A program made the position numbers and the translations under genes. The notes beneath the pieces are model-generated. The model did no database searches and was not told the origin of the DNA. It saw only the letters and a program-made list of their open reading frames with translations. This document shows positions 8,556 to 19,463 of a DNA stretch of 64,000 nucleotides, in pieces (positions within the stretch are counted from its first letter, which is position 1; every line of letters begins with the position of its first letter). Source of the stretch: Bacillus sp. RO2 (GTDB taxonomy: Bacteria; Bacillota; Bacilli; Bacillales; Bacillaceae_I); contig NZ_JAAXCU010000043.1 of the NCBI RefSeq assembly GCF_012911845.1, forward strand, positions 62,001-126,000, written 5' to 3'.

Positions 8556-9692
8556 ATGAATTTACGTTTTACAGAAGAGCAGGAAATGGTTCGGAAAATG
8601 GTACGCGATTTCGCGGAAACCGAAATTGCACCTTTCGTGGAAAAAATGGAAGAGGGCGAGTTCCCTCGTGAGATATTGCGGAAAATGGCGGACCTTGGCT
8701 TGATGGGAATGACCATTCCGGAAGAGTACGGCGGAGCGGGCATGGACTTTCCTTCCTACATCATCGCCATCAATGAGCTTTCCCGTGTGAGCGCAACGGT
8801 CGGGGTGATCCTGTCCGTACACACCTCCGTTGGCACGAACCCAATTCTTTATTTTGGCACAGAAGAGCAGAAGCAAAAATACGTGACAAAGCTTGCATCA
8901 GGCGAGTATCTCGGAGCATTCTGTTTAACCGAGCCGAGTGCAGGGTCGGATGCAGGGAGTTTGAAAACACGTGCCGTTAAGCAAGGGGACCACTATGTGT
9001 TGAATGGAGCGAAGGTGTTCATCACAAACGGCGGGGAAGCGGACACGTACATTGTGTTTGCTTCGACTAATCCGGAGCTTGGATCCAAAGGGGTTTCCGC
9101 ATTCATCGTGGAAAAGGATACTCCAGGATTTGTGATTGGAAAAGATGAGCACAAAATGGGCTTACACGGCTCCAAAACGGTCCAACTGACGTTTGAAGAC
9201 GCGAAGGTTCCTGTGGAAAACCTGCTAGGTGCAGAAGGGGAAGGCTTTAAAATAGCAATGGCAAACCTTGACGTCGGTCGAATCGGTATTGCGGCGCAGT
9301 CCCTTGGTATCGCAGAGGCGGCAGTACAGGCAGCAACGGCCTATGCGAAAGAGCGCGTCCAGTTCGGCAAGCCAATCGCGGCACAGCAGGGTGTTTCTTT
9401 TAAACTGGCAGACATGGCGACCGCTGTGGAAGGTGCGAGGTTGTTGACGTACCGCGCGGCCAACTTGCGTGCTTTGGGCAAACCTTGCGGCAAGGAAGCA
9501 TCGATGGCGAAGCTTTTTGCGTCTCAGACAGCGATGAACGTGGCGATAGAGGCCGTTCAGGTATTCGGCGGATATGGCTATACGAAGGACTATCCAGTTG
9601 AGCGTTACTTCCGTGACGCGAAGGTTTGTGAGATTTACGAGGGAACAAGCGAGATTCAGAGATTGGTGATTGGGAAGCATTTGATGAACTGA
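8556..9692 (+). CDS. mmgC: Acyl-CoA dehydrogenase (MmgC-like)
   Basis: FAD enzyme introducing the alpha-beta double bond of acyl-CoA, passing electrons to ETF. The 378-residue protein has the three-domain acyl-CoA dehydrogenase fold: the N-terminal helical part, the middle signature [15 protein letters not shown] and FITNGG, and the C-terminal helices with [34 protein letters not shown] and the likely catalytic Glu362 in [23 protein letters not shown] is at 8537-8546. It is a paralogue of the dehydrogenase at 10140; an 80-nt tract is about 95% identical between the two genes (9342-9421 against 10929-11008). It is likely the last gene of the fadF-linked thiolase transcript. Confidence 0.93.
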   Translation: MNLRFTEEQEMVRKMVRDFAETEIAPFVEKMEEGEFPREILRKMADLGLMGMTIPEEYGGAGMDFPSYIIAINELSRVSATVGVILSVHTSVGTNPILYFGTEEQKQKYVTKLASGEYLGAFCLTEPSAGSDAGSLKTRAVKQGDHYVLNGAKVFITNGGEADTYIVFASTNPELGSKGVSAFIVEKDTPGFVIGKDEHKMGLHGSKTVQLTFEDAKVPVENLLGAEGEGFKIAMANLDVGRIGIAAQSLGIAEAAVQAATAYAKERVQFGKPIAAQQGVSFKLADMATAVEGARLLTYRAANLRALGKPCGKEASMAKLFASQTAMNVAIEAVQVFGGYGYTKDYPVERYFRDAKVCEIYEGTSEIQRLVIGKHLMN

Positions 9693-10139
9693 TGGGGGAC
9701 AGCGTTGAAAGATCAGTGGGCTAACGAATGTTAGAGAGTGATTTTTGCTTATTCCCGAGCTGTTCGCGGCCAAATGTCCGAAGATTTTCGAAAGTTGTCC
9801 GAAGTTTTCAGGGAATTGACCGAAGATTTGGCAAAGTTGACCGAAGTTTCAACGAAAGTGTCCGAATCAATTTTTCAAATGGCTTAACCCCTCAACAAAG
9901 TTGTCCAAAGGTGCATGTAAAATGACCGAACCACCGGTAAAAAAGCACAAAAAGTGTCCGAAAGCCCTTTTTAAATGACCGAACGGTTTTTTAAGGCACT
10001 AAAAATAGCACAAAAACGATAAATATTCGTGAAATTTTCAATAAAACCAGACCACCGCGCCCCGCAACAAGCGGAGCAAGTATGGTGCCTAGAGTCTGGG
10101 ACGGCGCTAAAAAAACTAACTCATCGGGGGATGAAAAAT
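9693..10139. other. 447-bp spacer: phased repeat array plus leader of acdA
   Basis: 9775-9983 is a 21-nt-phased array of the word TGWCCGAA (separate entry). 10029-10139 is GC-richer, with CCCCGCAACAAGCGGAGC recalling a decayed fragment of the 130-bp element. I see no clear promoter and no gene; in-frame codons upstream of the acdA start lack a ribosome binding site. Confidence 0.6.
9775..9983. repeat. 21-nt phased array, word TGWCCGAA (locus 1)
   Basis: TGTCCGAA or TGACCGAA begins at 9775, 9796, 9817, 9838 and 9859 (exactly 21 apart), then 9902 (TGTCCAAA), 9923, 9955 and 9976 (steps 43, 21, 32, 21). The rest of each unit is loosely conserved (GWTTT..AAGT). It is non-coding and lies 83 bases after the mmgC stop. 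Confidence 0.85.
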
Positions 10140-11279
10140 ATGAACTTTTTACTATCTGAAGAACATGAAATGATTCGCAAAATGGTACGCGATTTTGCCA
10201 AGAACGAAGTGGAACCGACTGCAGCAGAGCGTGACGAGGAAGAACGCTTTGATATGGATATTTTCAAAAAGATGGCGGACCTTGGGTTAACGGGAATCCC
10301 GTTTCCGGAAGAGTACGGCGGGATCGGCAGTGACTACCTCGCTTATTGCATCGCGGTAGAGGAATTATCCCGTGTATGTGCGTCCACAGGGGTAACCTTA
10401 TCCGCACACACGTCGCTTGCGAGCTGGCCTATCTACAAGTACGGAACAGAAGAGCAGAAGCAGAAATATTTGGTGCCACTAGCGCAAGGAACAAGCATCG
10501 GTGGATATGGTCTTACTGAGCCAGGATCCGGATCTGATGCAGGCGGCATGAGAACAACGGCGAAGTTAGACGGCGACCATTATGTCTTGAACGGATCGAA
10601 AATTTTCATCACAAACGGTGGAATTGCGGATATCTATGTGGTGTTTGCGGTGACAGATCCGTCCAGCAAACATAAAGGCACGAGCGCGTTCATCGTGGAA
10701 GCAGACTTCCCTGGATTCAGTGTTGGGAAAAAAGAACAAAAGCTTGGCATTCGTTCTTCACCAACGACGGAAATCATGTTTGAAGATTGCCGCGTGCCGG
10801 TAGAAAACATGCTTGGCGCAGAAGGGGAAGGCTTCAAAGTTGCGATGACAACGCTTGATGGCGGGCGTAACGGTATTGCTGCACAGGCTGTTGGGATTGC
10901 ACAAGGTGCACTTGACGCGGCCGTTGCTTATGCAAAAGAGCGCGTTCAGTTCGGGAAGCCAATCGCGGCACAGCAAGGTGTTTCTTTTAAACTGGCAGAC
11001 ATGGCGACAACGGTGGAAGCTTCAAGACTATTAACGTACCAGGCGGCTTGGAGAGAGTCGGAGGGCTTAAGCTATGGTTTGGAGTCTGCGATGTCCAAAC
11101 TATTCGCTGGTGACACGGCGATGAAGGTGACAACCGAAGCGGTTCAGGTGTTCGGCGGCTACGGCTACACGAAGGACTATCCGGTGGAGCGTTATATGAG
11201 GGATGCGAAAATTACTCAAATTTATGAAGGAACACAAGAAATCCAACGTCTCGTTATCTCAAGAATGCTTACTAAGTAA
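10140..11279 (+). CDS. acdA: Acyl-CoA dehydrogenase AcdA
   Basis: FAD-dependent short/branched-chain acyl-CoA dehydrogenase. The 379-residue product matches B. subtilis AcdA in length and in blocks such as [47 protein letters not shown] and [20 protein letters not shown]. The likely catalytic Glu363 is in [10 protein letters not shown]. The ATG at 10140 follows GGGGG (10126-10130) by 9 bases; ATG 10131 (three codons longer) and a GTG at 10029 are poorer starts. It lies just upstream of a TetR gene and the fused mutase IcmF, which suggests a role in isobutyryl/butyryl-CoA metabolism. Part of it looks converted with mmgC. Confidence 0.93.
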   Translation: MNFLLSEEHEMIRKMVRDFAKNEVEPTAAERDEEERFDMDIFKKMADLGLTGIPFPEEYGGIGSDYLAYCIAVEELSRVCASTGVTLSAHTSLASWPIYKYGTEEQKQKYLVPLAQGTSIGGYGLTEPGSGSDAGGMRTTAKLDGDHYVLNGSKIFITNGGIADIYVVFAVTDPSSKHKGTSAFIVEADFPGFSVGKKEQKLGIRSSPTTEIMFEDCRVPVENMLGAEGEGFKVAMTTLDGGRNGIAAQAVGIAQGALDAAVAYAKERVQFGKPIAAQQGVSFKLADMATTVEASRLLTYQAAWRESEGLSYGLESAMSKLFAGDTAMKVTTEAVQVFGGYGYTKDYPVERYMRDAKITQIYEGTQEIQRLVISRMLTK

Positions 11280-11295
11280 GTAGGTGACGGCCAGG

Positions 11296-11955
11296 ATGAT
11301 GAAAAAACGTCAAGTACATGCATCCGTAAAAGATGAGCGGCTGATCGAGAAGCGCCGCGACCAAATGATCAAAGGGGCGGTGAGCCTTTTCAAAGAGAAG
11401 GGCTTTCACCGCACGACAACAAGGGAAATTGCGAAAGAGGCCGGTTTCAGCATCGGCACGCTCTATGAATATATCAGAACGAAGGAAGATGTCCTCTACC
11501 TCGTCTGTGACCGGATTTATGACCAAGTAGGTGAGCGTTTGCAGGAGGAACTCGACATGAAGCGGGGGAACCTGGAGAGCTTGAAATCCGCAATTCGGTA
11601 CTACTTCAGAGTGATGGATGAAATGCAGGATGAGGTCCTTGTTATGTATCAGGAGGCGAAGTCATTATCAAAAGATGCGCTTCCTTACGTGTTGAACAAG
11701 GAGCTTGCGATGGTGGCCATGTTTGAGCAGGTCATCCGTAACTGCATGACCGCAGAGGACATCTCGATGAAAGAACAGCAGATTCAATTGGTTGCCCATA
11801 ATATATTCGTACAGGGTCAGATGTGGGGATTCCGGCGCTGGGTGCTGCACAGGCACTTTGAGCTGGATGCCTATATCGAGGGCCAAATTGAACTTTTAGT
11901 GCACGGACTTACAAAGGGGGAGAATGTGAAACATGGAAGTTTATCGTCCAATTAA
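11296..11955 (+). CDS. TetR/AcrR family transcriptional regulator
   Basis: A 219-residue DNA-binding repressor of the TetR family: basic N-terminus ([20 protein letters not shown]), then a helix-turn-helix at about residues 22-60 with [36 protein letters not shown], and a helical ligand-binding domain. ATG 11296 has AGGTGA 8 bases upstream; GTG 11284 is an alternative adding four residues. It sits between acdA and icmF and overlaps icmF by 23 bases, so the two are probably translationally coupled. It is not obviously the FadR orthologue. I infer that it binds acyl-CoA and recognises the CTGAATG-CT-CATTCAG palindromes at 3714 and 6042. Confidence 0.88.
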   Translation: MMKKRQVHASVKDERLIEKRRDQMIKGAVSLFKEKGFHRTTTREIAKEAGFSIGTLYEYIRTKEDVLYLVCDRIYDQVGERLQEELDMKRGNLESLKSAIRYYFRVMDEMQDEVLVMYQEAKSLSKDALPYVLNKELAMVAMFEQVIRNCMTAEDISMKEQQIQLVAHNIFVQGQMWGFRRWVLHRHFELDAYIEGQIELLVHGLTKGENVKHGSLSSN

Positions 11956-14900
11956 CCATATTCGTTTTGTAACAGCTTCAAGTCTTTTTGACGGGCATGA
12001 CGCCTCGATTAACATCATGCGCCGCATCATTCAGGCGAGCGGTGCCGAGGTCATTCACCTTGGCCACAACCGCTCCGTTGAGGAAATTGTGAACGCGGCG
12101 ATCCAGGAGGATGTGCAGGGGATTGCGATTTCCTCGTATCAGGGCGGACATGTTGAATATTTTAAATATATGTATGACTTGTTGAAGGAGAAGGGTGCGT
12201 CTCATATCCGCATTTACGGCGGTGGCGGCGGGGTCATCATTCCTTCTGAGATAAAAGAACTGCATGCATACGGGATTGCTCGTATCTTTTCGCCGGAAGA
12301 CGGCAGGGAGCATGGACTGCAAGGAATGATCAACTCAATGCTGAAGGAATGTGACTTTGTGACGGTCAAATCCCTTGGCGATGAGGTGGAGCGTCTGGAT
12401 GCCGATAACCATCAGGCGATTGCCAAACTTATTACGTTGTCCGAACTGCAGGTGACTTCTGATGAAGAGGTGGCGGCAACTGCTCAAACGGCCTTGGCTA
12501 AGGTAAAAGAAAAGCAGAAAACCGTGCCGGTCCTTGGGATAACAGGTACGGGTGGAGCGGGGAAAAGCTCGCTGACTGATGAGTTGATTCGCCGATTTAT
12601 CAACGAAGTACCAGATAAAAAAGTGGCGATTTTGTCTATCGATCCGACGAAGCAGAAGACAGGTGGGGCATTGCTTGGGGACCGGATCCGCATGAATGCG
12701 ATTTTCAACCCGCGTGTTTATATGCGTTCGCTTGCAACGCGTGGATCACGTTCTGAGCTTTCCTTGGCGATCCAAGATGCGATTGCTGTCACGAAGGCTG
12801 CCGGTTTTGACTTAATTATTGTTGAAACGAGCGGTATTGGGCAGGGAGATGCAGGAATTACAGAGATCTGTGATATCTCTATGTACGTGATGACGAGTGA
12901 ATTCGGTGCGCCTTCTCAGTTGGAAAAAATCGATATGATTGATTACGCGGATCTGATTGTCATTAATAAATATGAGCGAAAAGGTTCGGAGGACGCGAAA
13001 CGCCAGGTGCAAAAGCAGTACCAACGCAGCCGTCTTTTATGGGATCAAGAATTGGATGAAATGCCGGTGTACGGGACGATTGCGAGCCAGTTCAATGACT
13101 TAGGGACGAACACACTTTTTGCGGCGTTGCTTGAGTTAATGAATGAGAAGACTGGTTCCTCTTATTCTTCTAGTTTGCCGACGTCCAAAGATGTGGAAAA
13201 ACAGAATGTGATCATTCCGAATGACCGCCGTTATTATTTGCGCGAGATCAGTGAGACGGTTCGCAATTATCATAAGATGGCGGCTGAGCAGGTCGAATTG
13301 GCGCGGAAGTTGTTCCAATTGGATGGGGCGATGGAGGCTGCTGGTACTTCTGCTGGAGGTTCTTCAAGCGAGGAGCTTGTGGCGGCACTTGCCGAGCTGC
13401 GCCGTGAATACGAGGAAAAACTGACAAGCGACTCCCGCAAAATTTTAGCTGGTTGGGAAGAGAAGAAAGAGAAATATTCCGGTGATCAGTTTGTTACAAA
13501 AATTCGCGACAAGGAAATCATCACGAAACTTACGACAAAAACATTATCCGGCTTGAAAATCCCAAAAGTGGTTCTGCCGAAATATGTGGATTATGGGGAG
13601 ATTTTGAAGTGGGTGTACCGTGAGAACGTGCCTGGCGAATTCCCTTATACGGCAGGTGTGTTCCCTTTCAAACGTGAGGGTGAGGATCCGAAGCGTCAGT
13701 TCGCAGGGGAAGGGACACCTGAGCGTACAAACCGCCGCTTCCACTATTTAAGTAAGGATGACGATGCAAAGCGCTTAAGTACGGCATTTGACTCGGTTAC
13801 GTTGTACGGGGAAGATCCGGCTGAGCGTCCGGACATCTACGGAAAAGTCGGGAACAGCGGCGTGAGCATTTGTACATTGGATGACATGAAAAAGTTATAT
13901 GCAGGCTTTGACCTGTGTGCGCCAAGCACGTCCGTATCCATGACAATAAACGGTCCGGCGCCTGTTATTTTGGCGATGTTTATGAACACGGCGATCGATC
14001 AGCAAGTGCAGAAGCGTGAAGAAGAACTTGGTCGTGTGTTAACGGTAGAAGAGTTTGCGGAAGTTCGTGCAATTACGATGCAAACTGTTCGTGGAACGGT
14101 GCAGGCGGATATCTTAAAAGAAGATCAAGGACAGAATACGTGCATTTTCTCAACGGAGTTTGCTTTGAGAGTGATGGGGGATATCCAGCAATACTTTATT
14201 GATAAAAAGGTGCGCAATTATTATTCTGTTTCTATTTCTGGGTACCATATTGCCGAGGCGGGCGCGAACCCGATTACACAGTTGGCGTTTACGCTTGCAA
14301 ATGGCTTCACATATGTGGAGTACTACTTGAGCCGCGGTATGAAAATTGATGACTTTGCACCGAACTTGTCGTTCTTCTTTAGTAACGGGTTGGATGCAGA
14401 GTACACGGTTATTGGTCGCGTGGCTCGTCGCATTTGGGCGACTGTAATGAAAAATAAATATGGTGCCAATGAGCGCAGTCAAAAGTTGAAGTATCATATT
14501 CAGACGTCCGGCCGTTCCTTGCACGCGCAGGAAATCGACTTTAATGATATTCGTACAACACTGCAAGCCTTGATGGCTCTGCAAGATAACTGTAACTCAC
14601 TGCATACGAATGCCTATGATGAGGCGATTACAACGCCGACGGAAGAATCTGTGCGTCGAGCAATGGCTATTCAGATGATCATTACCAAAGAGCACGGCTT
14701 GGCGAAAAACGAGAATCCGTTGCAAGGAGCCTTTGTGGTGGAGGAGCTGACAGATCTTGTGGAGGAAATGGTGCTGCAGGAGTTTGAACGCTTAAATGAT
14801 CGCGGTGGCGTCCTTGGTGCGATGGAGACTCAGTATCAGCGCGGGAAGATTCAGGATGAGTCCATGTATTATGAGATGAAAAAACATACAGGCGAGCTTC

Positions 14901-15196
14901 CGATCATCGGAGTGAACACGTATAAAAATCCGAATCCGCCTTCTGAGGACGATTTGAATGATATCGAGCTTGCTCGTTCGACAGAAGAAGAGAAGCAAAC
15001 GCAGATCCAAAATCTTGCAGCGTTCCAGGAGCGTAATGCTACGGAAGTGGAAGAGGCGTTGGGCAGGCTGAAGCAAGTCGCAATCAGCGGCGGAAACATC
15101 TTTGAAGAACTCATGGAAACCGTTCGAGTGGCAAGCCTCGGCCAAATCACCACAGCCCTCTACGAAGTCGGCGGCCAATTCAGACGAAATATGTAA
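11933..15196 (+). CDS. icmF: Fused isobutyryl-CoA mutase with G-protein chaperone domain
   Basis: IcmF interconverts isobutyryl-CoA and n-butyryl-CoA (some homologues also pivalyl-/isovaleryl-CoA) using adenosylcobalamin. The 1087-residue chain contains all parts: an N-terminal B12-binding domain (residues ~8-135, DGHDASI with the lower-ligand His, then GGGGG), a MeaB-like GTPase (P-loop GTGGAGKSS near 204-212, [13 protein letters not shown] near 344), a linker, and a C-terminal mutase barrel (about 560-1087, [27 protein letters not shown]). ATG 11933 is preceded by GGGGGAG at ~10 bases. It needs B12 and probably links valine degradation to butyryl-CoA oxidation by the adjacent dehydrogenases. 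Confidence 0.95.
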   Translation: MEVYRPINHIRFVTASSLFDGHDASINIMRRIIQASGAEVIHLGHNRSVEEIVNAAIQEDVQGIAISSYQGGHVEYFKYMYDLLKEKGASHIRIYGGGGGVIIPSEIKELHAYGIARIFSPEDGREHGLQGMINSMLKECDFVTVKSLGDEVERLDADNHQAIAKLITLSELQVTSDEEVAATAQTALAKVKEKQKTVPVLGITGTGGAGKSSLTDELIRRFINEVPDKKVAILSIDPTKQKTGGALLGDRIRMNAIFNPRVYMRSLATRGSRSELSLAIQDAIAVTKAAGFDLIIVETSGIGQGDAGITEICDISMYVMTSEFGAPSQLEKIDMIDYADLIVINKYERKGSEDAKRQVQKQYQRSRLLWDQELDEMPVYGTIASQFNDLGTNTLFAALLELMNEKTGSSYSSSLPTSKDVEKQNVIIPNDRRYYLREISETVRNYHKMAAEQVELARKLFQLDGAMEAAGTSAGGSSSEELVAALAELRREYEEKLTSDSRKILAGWEEKKEKYSGDQFVTKIRDKEIITKLTTKTLSGLKIPKVVLPKYVDYGEILKWVYRENVPGEFPYTAGVFPFKREGEDPKRQFAGEGTPERTNRRFHYLSKDDDAKRLSTAFDSVTLYGEDPAERPDIYGKVGNSGVSICTLDDMKKLYAGFDLCAPSTSVSMTINGPAPVILAMFMNTAIDQQVQKREEELGRVLTVEEFAEVRAITMQTVRGTVQADILKEDQGQNTCIFSTEFALRVMGDIQQYFIDKKVRNYYSVSISGYHIAEAGANPITQLAFTLANGFTYVEYYLSRGMKIDDFAPNLSFFFSNGLDAEYTVIGRVARRIWATVMKNKYGANERSQKLKYHIQTSGRSLHAQEIDFNDIRTTLQALMALQDNCNSLHTNAYDEAITTPTEESVRRAMAIQMIITKEHGLAKNENPLQGAFVVEELTDLVEEMVLQEFERLNDRGGVLGAMETQYQRGKIQDESMYYEMKKHTGELPIIGVNTYKNPNPPSEDDLNDIELARSTEEEKQTQIQNLAAFQERNATEVEEALGRLKQVAISGGNIFEELMETVRVASLGQITTALYEVGGQFRRNM

Positions 15197-15250
15197 AAAA
15201 AGAAGCTGGGGAACCTCGAGGAAGCCGGGGGTTCTTCGCTAACTTTATAG

Positions 15251-15309
15251 AGTTCGACGTGGAGAGAGAAAAACCTTTGGGGGTCTGACCCCCTTTTTTT
15301 CTTTTTTCT
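15251..15309 (+). repeat. REP-like GGGGTCTGACCCC element acting as icmF terminator
   Basis: The 5' part TTCGACGTGGAGAGAGAAAA resembles the copies at 30776 and 37318. The core GGGGGTCTGACCCCC (15279-15293) can form a 5-bp GC stem with a 5-nt loop and is followed by a long T run, so it would serve as a rho-independent terminator after icmF. Upstream, 15205-15235 has an imperfect GGAACC/GGTTC hairpin. Confidence 0.7.
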
Positions 15310-15377
15310 CTTTTTTTTCGCTATTTTCGCTTTTTTATAGGTTTTTCATTTTTTTGAGGGAAAGATTTATTTTATGC

Positions 15378-15407
15378 TGGATTAAACATTGGTATTTTGT
15401 TTATAAT
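15378..15407 (+). promoter_or_regulatory. Putative rpoE promoter
   Basis: TATAAT at 15402-15407 with only a weak -35 (TGGATT at 15378-15383, 18-nt spacer). It lies about 73 bases before the rpoE start. Confidence 0.4.
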
Positions 15408-15479
15408 GAGTGGTATGGATTTTTCTAGGAATTGCTATGAATATTGTCTTTTTACATATATAGAAAGGATGTGCAGACA

Positions 15480-16043
15480 TTGGCATTAAACCATTTAACG
15501 GCAGAAGAAGTGCAAGAGATGTCATTGATCGAAATCGCTACTGCTTTATTTAACGAACAGAAGCAGTCTGTGACTTTTGGCGAATTAATTACGGAGATCA
15601 AGAAAATCACCGGTTTTACAGATGAAGACCTAAAGGGCAAGTTGTCTCAGTTCTATACGGACCTGAACATTGACGGCCGTTTCATTTGTATTGGAGAAAA
15701 CCAATGGGGACTTCGTGCATGGTATCCTTATGATCAAATAGAAGAAGAAACAACTCCTCAGGTGAAGGCAAAGTCTAAGAAGAAGAAGAAGGCTGTAGAT
15801 GAGGACGATATCGATGCTGACGAATTCGATGAGTTGGATGAAGAAGAATTAGAATTCGATGATCTGGATGATTATGAAGAGGATGAAGTGGAAGAAGAGG
15901 ACTTTGACGACGCCGATGATGATGCAGACGAAGATGATGACGAAGAGTTTGAAGAAGACCTGATCGAAGACGAGGAATACGGGCTCGATGAAGATGAGGA
16001 AGAAGAAGAAGAATTGGAAGAAGACGAGGAAGAAGACCTCTAA
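15480..16043 (+). CDS. rpoE: DNA-directed RNA polymerase delta subunit
   Basis: The Gram-positive delta subunit binds core RNA polymerase, promotes recycling and lowers open-complex stability. The 187-residue product has a folded HARE-HTH N-domain (about residues 1-85: LTAEEVQEMSLIEIATALF ... WGLRAWYPYDQ), a basic KSKKKKKA patch, and a tail of ~75 residues made almost only of Asp and Glu, as in the family. I start at TTG 15480: AAGGAT lies 9 bases upstream, and this N-terminus aligns with B. subtilis RpoE; GTG 15471 is too close to that site. It is followed by its own terminator, and pyrG comes next as in other Bacillus. Confidence 0.95.
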   Translation: MALNHLTAEEVQEMSLIEIATALFNEQKQSVTFGELITEIKKITGFTDEDLKGKLSQFYTDLNIDGRFICIGENQWGLRAWYPYDQIEEETTPQVKAKSKKKKKAVDEDDIDADEFDELDEEELEFDDLDDYEEDEVEEEDFDDADDDADEDDDEEFEEDLIEDEEYGLDEDEEEEEELEEDEEEDL

Positions 16044-16054
16044 TCGCAACTAGT

Positions 16055-16092
16055 AAACACTCCCTGGGACGAAAAACGGGGAGTGTTTTTTC
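16055..16092 (+). terminator. Intrinsic terminator of rpoE
   Basis: AAACACTCCC (16055-16064) pairs with GGGAGTGTTT (16078-16087), followed by T residues. Confidence 0.88.
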
Positions 16093-16140
16093 ATAAGGCT
16101 AAATCGAAAAAAAGTGAAAATTCGCAAGTTTATTCAAACC

Positions 16141-16180
16141 TTGACTTTTCACCCCCAACTAGGTAGAATCTTTTTTGGGC
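16141..16180 (+). promoter_or_regulatory. pyrG promoter with GGGC start site
   Basis: TTGACT at 16141-16146, 17-nt spacer, TAGAAT at 16164-16169, then GGGCTCC with G at 16177, eight bases after the -10. In B. subtilis the pyrG transcript starts GGGC, and low CTP causes reiterative G addition there; the same start context is preserved here. Confidence 0.82.
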
Positions 16181-16220
16181 TCCTTAAAAAAGGACACGTA
16201 TAATTTGTTGAACATATACA

Positions 16221-16264
16221 CGCTCCCCTTGCTGCTAATGCTGGCAAGTGGGGCGTTTTTTATT
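16221..16264 (+). promoter_or_regulatory. pyrG transcription attenuator
   Basis: CGCTCCCCTTGC (16221-16232) pairs with GCAAGTGGGGCG (16244-16255) with one wobble and one mismatch, followed by a T tract. The 5' arm is a C/T tract able to pair with a run of extra G residues at the transcript start. This is the known B. subtilis antitermination mechanism for CTP sensing. Confidence 0.82.
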
Positions 16265-16367
16265 TTATTGGTGAATAAACATTCATATGCTGAACCTGAT
16301 AATTTAGGGGCAGCTTCATTTTTTCGTAAATGAATTTTGTGTTTTTGACTAATGATAAAAATGTTAA

Positions 16368-18050
<1,683 letters not shown>

Positions 18051-18066
18051 TTAAATTGATAAAAAG

Positions 18067-18103
18067 AAGGGAAGACCGCACGGATGACGGTCTTCCCTTT
18101 TTC
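18067..18103. terminator. Bidirectional terminator pyrG / ywjG
   Basis: Perfect 12-bp stem AAGGGAAGACCG (18067-18078) with CGGTCTTCCCTT (18088-18099), A-rich on the left and T-rich on the right, between convergent genes. Confidence 0.9.
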
Positions 18104-18652
18104 TTACTCCTGCTCTTCCAAGATCTCTTTTAAGGTAAAAGCTAACCCATGATAAACATATAACGCCACCATGCTAGCAGGAAAGCCAAACCGTTCCCCG
18201 TCGTCTCCGGGAATCAATGGTTTTTTTAGCTTTAAATCAATATGTACATCGGACAAGGATTCAAGTGTCTCTACCCCCTCAGCTGATTCTATCGAAGGCT
18301 CCATCACAGTCGATATTCCCACAATCTCGATTCCTAGCTCTTTCAACGCTTTAGCCGTAATGATTGCCTCTTCATCTGAAGAAAAACGAGATACGATTAA
18401 TGCGCGGTCCGTATCGGTCAGGTCATGATAACTTTCGAGGTCTGATAAAAGGGTAGCGCTCATAAGCGGTTCCGCTCCAGTAGTGGCCTCCGCCTCAACG
18501 GCTTTCATCTCCTTCACACCGTGCACATAAATACGTCCATCCCCGACAGCAGCCTGCGCCAAAAGTCTTGCCGCATCCTCAAATGCAAACTCCTCACTAG
18601 AACCAATTCTATTAAACACACCCTGCAACTGAGTAGTAAAAATCTTCAACAT
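18104..18652 (-). CDS. ywjG: DUF2529 family protein YwjG
   Basis: Conserved Bacillus protein of unknown function, 182 residues. The N-terminal part MLKIFTTQLQGVFNRI and the blocks DGRIYVHGVKEMKAVEAEA, DRALIVSRFSSDEEAI and FGFPASMVALYVYHGL match the YwjG (DUF2529) family, which resembles a sugar-isomerase (SIS)-like fold; that link is inference. The ATG at 18652-18650 has AGGAGTG on the minus strand about 10 bases upstream. It is the only minus-strand gene between pyrG and spo0F and shares a terminator with pyrG. Confidence 0.85.
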   Translation of the reverse strand: MLKIFTTQLQGVFNRIGSSEEFAFEDAARLLAQAAVGDGRIYVHGVKEMKAVEAEATTGAEPLMSATLLSDLESYHDLTDTDRALIVSRFSSDEEAIITAKALKELGIEIVGISTVMEPSIESAEGVETLESLSDVHIDLKLKKPLIPGDDGERFGFPASMVALYVYHGLAFTLKEILEEQE

Positions 18653-18760
18653 CTTTAAATCACACTCCTATAACATAAATTATAAAACAAAACCCCAACC
18701 CTCATTCCACCAAAACTCAAGTATAATAAAAGCAGTATGACAAAAGTAGCAAAAATCCTA

Positions 18761-18780
18761 GGGGGGTCTGTCCCCTTTTC
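18761..18780. repeat. REP-like element, variant core GGGGTCTGTCCCC
   Basis: Core at 18763-18775 with the central A changed to T, followed by TTTTC. Same family as 15279 and 18857. Confidence 0.6.
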
Positions 18781-18850
18781 GTTCGCGTTTTTCCTACATA
18801 ATCCGACATCCACTGAGTTGGTGGGAGCCTTCTATATCAAGGGGGAAAGT

Positions 18851-18871
18851 CCTGCTGGGGTCTGACCCCTT
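18851..18871. repeat. REP-like element GGGGTCTGACCCC
   Basis: Core at 18857-18869, preceded by TCCTGCT, a 5' context shared with the copies at 30881 and 62361. Confidence 0.7.
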
Positions 18872-18914
18872 AACAAAATTTTTTTAATGATCTCCCTTCC
18901 TCAAAAAATTTCCC

Positions 18915-18921
18915 GGTCGAA
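18915..18921 (+). promoter_or_regulatory. Partial Spo0A box at spo0F
   Basis: GGTCGAA matches the 0A box TGTCGAA at 6 of 7 positions and ends 5 bases before the sigma-H -35. Spo0A~P control of spo0F is known in B. subtilis. Confidence 0.42.
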
Positions 18922-18926
18922 AAAGG

Positions 18927-18952
18927 AGGAAATAAGACTATTATAGTAGAAT
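18927..18952 (+). promoter_or_regulatory. Sigma-H promoter of spo0F
   Basis: AGGAAAT (18927-18933), 12-nt spacer, GTAGAAT (18946-18952) fits the sigma-H consensus RnAGGAwWW-n11-12-RnnGAAT completely. spo0F is a known sigma-H target in B. subtilis. Confidence 0.75.
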
Positions 18953-19003
18953 TAGGTGGGTGGATGGAAACGTATTGATTATTTTTAGAGATGGGGTGTA
19001 AAG

Positions 19004-19375
19004 GTGGGTCAAAAATTACTGATTGTGGATGACCAGTATGGGATACGGATTTTGTTGAATGAAGTATTCCAAAAAGAGGGCTATCAGACGTTTCAGGCAG
19101 CAAACGGGTACCAAGCATTAGATATCGTAGAAAAGCATTCACCGGACTTAGTATTGTTAGATATGAAGATCCCCGGTATGGACGGAATTGAGATCTTAAA
19201 GCGGCTAAAAGCAATTAATTCTGATATCCAGGTAATCATTATGACAGCTTACGGTGAATTGGATATGATCCAGGAGTCTAAAGACCTTGGAGCGATCACG
19301 CACTTTGCCAAACCATTCGATATTGATGAAATTAGAGATGCGGTCCGTAAAAACATGCCGCGCCAATCGGTGTAA
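19004..19375 (+). CDS. spo0F: Sporulation phosphorelay response regulator Spo0F
   Basis: Single-domain response regulator that takes phosphate from KinA-type kinases and passes it to Spo0B. The 123-residue product has the acidic pair in [10 protein letters not shown], the phosphorylated Asp53 in [16 protein letters not shown], the conserved Thr in IIMTAYGE and Lys103 in [11 protein letters not shown], with no output domain. It is nearly identical to B. subtilis Spo0F. It starts with GTG 19004, with GGGGTG 5 bases upstream. A sigma-H promoter precedes it and a terminator follows at 19431. Confidence 0.97.
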   Translation: MGQKLLIVDDQYGIRILLNEVFQKEGYQTFQAANGYQALDIVEKHSPDLVLLDMKIPGMDGIEILKRLKAINSDIQVIIMTAYGELDMIQESKDLGAITHFAKPFDIDEIRDAVRKNMPRQSV

Positions 19376-19413
19376 AACACCAATTTTAAAACTGAATATT
19401 AAAACATTTTATG

Positions 19414-19427
19414 TGTTATCGCTTACA
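19414..19427. promoter_or_regulatory. cre-like site between spo0F and fbaA
   Basis: TGTTATCGCTTACA reads TGTAAGCGATAACA on the other strand, matching TGWAANCGNTNWCA at every defined base. It lies just before the spo0F terminator, 258 bases ahead of fbaA, so its target is unclear. Confidence 0.5.
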
Positions 19428-19430
19428 TTG

Positions 19431-19463
19431 AAAAACGGCATACTTCAGTAGTTGCCGTTTTTC
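19431..19463 (+). terminator. Intrinsic terminator of spo0F
   Basis: AAAACGGCA pairs with TGCCGTTTT around a 12-nt loop, then T residues. Confidence 0.85.

Larger units (their letters stand above)
18653..19003. other. 351-bp divergent spacer ywjG-spo0F
   Basis: Contains two REP-like elements (18761-18780 and 18851-18871) and, next to spo0F, a sigma-H promoter with a partial Spo0A box. No gene seen. Confidence 0.65.

Noticed and set aside
9225-9773. Minus-strand frame of 182 codons opposite mmgC
   Set aside because: Shadow of a well-supported acyl-CoA dehydrogenase gene; composition follows codon bias of the real frame.
9775-9983. CRISPR array
   Set aside because: Units are 20-21 nt with an 8-nt word and degenerate filler, no constant 23-40 nt repeat with unique spacers, no cas genes. 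The same holds for the other four phased arrays.
10029-10139. T-box or other riboswitch before acdA
   Set aside because: No AGGGTGGNACCRCG T-box sequence and no terminator; the segment looks more like a decayed repeat.
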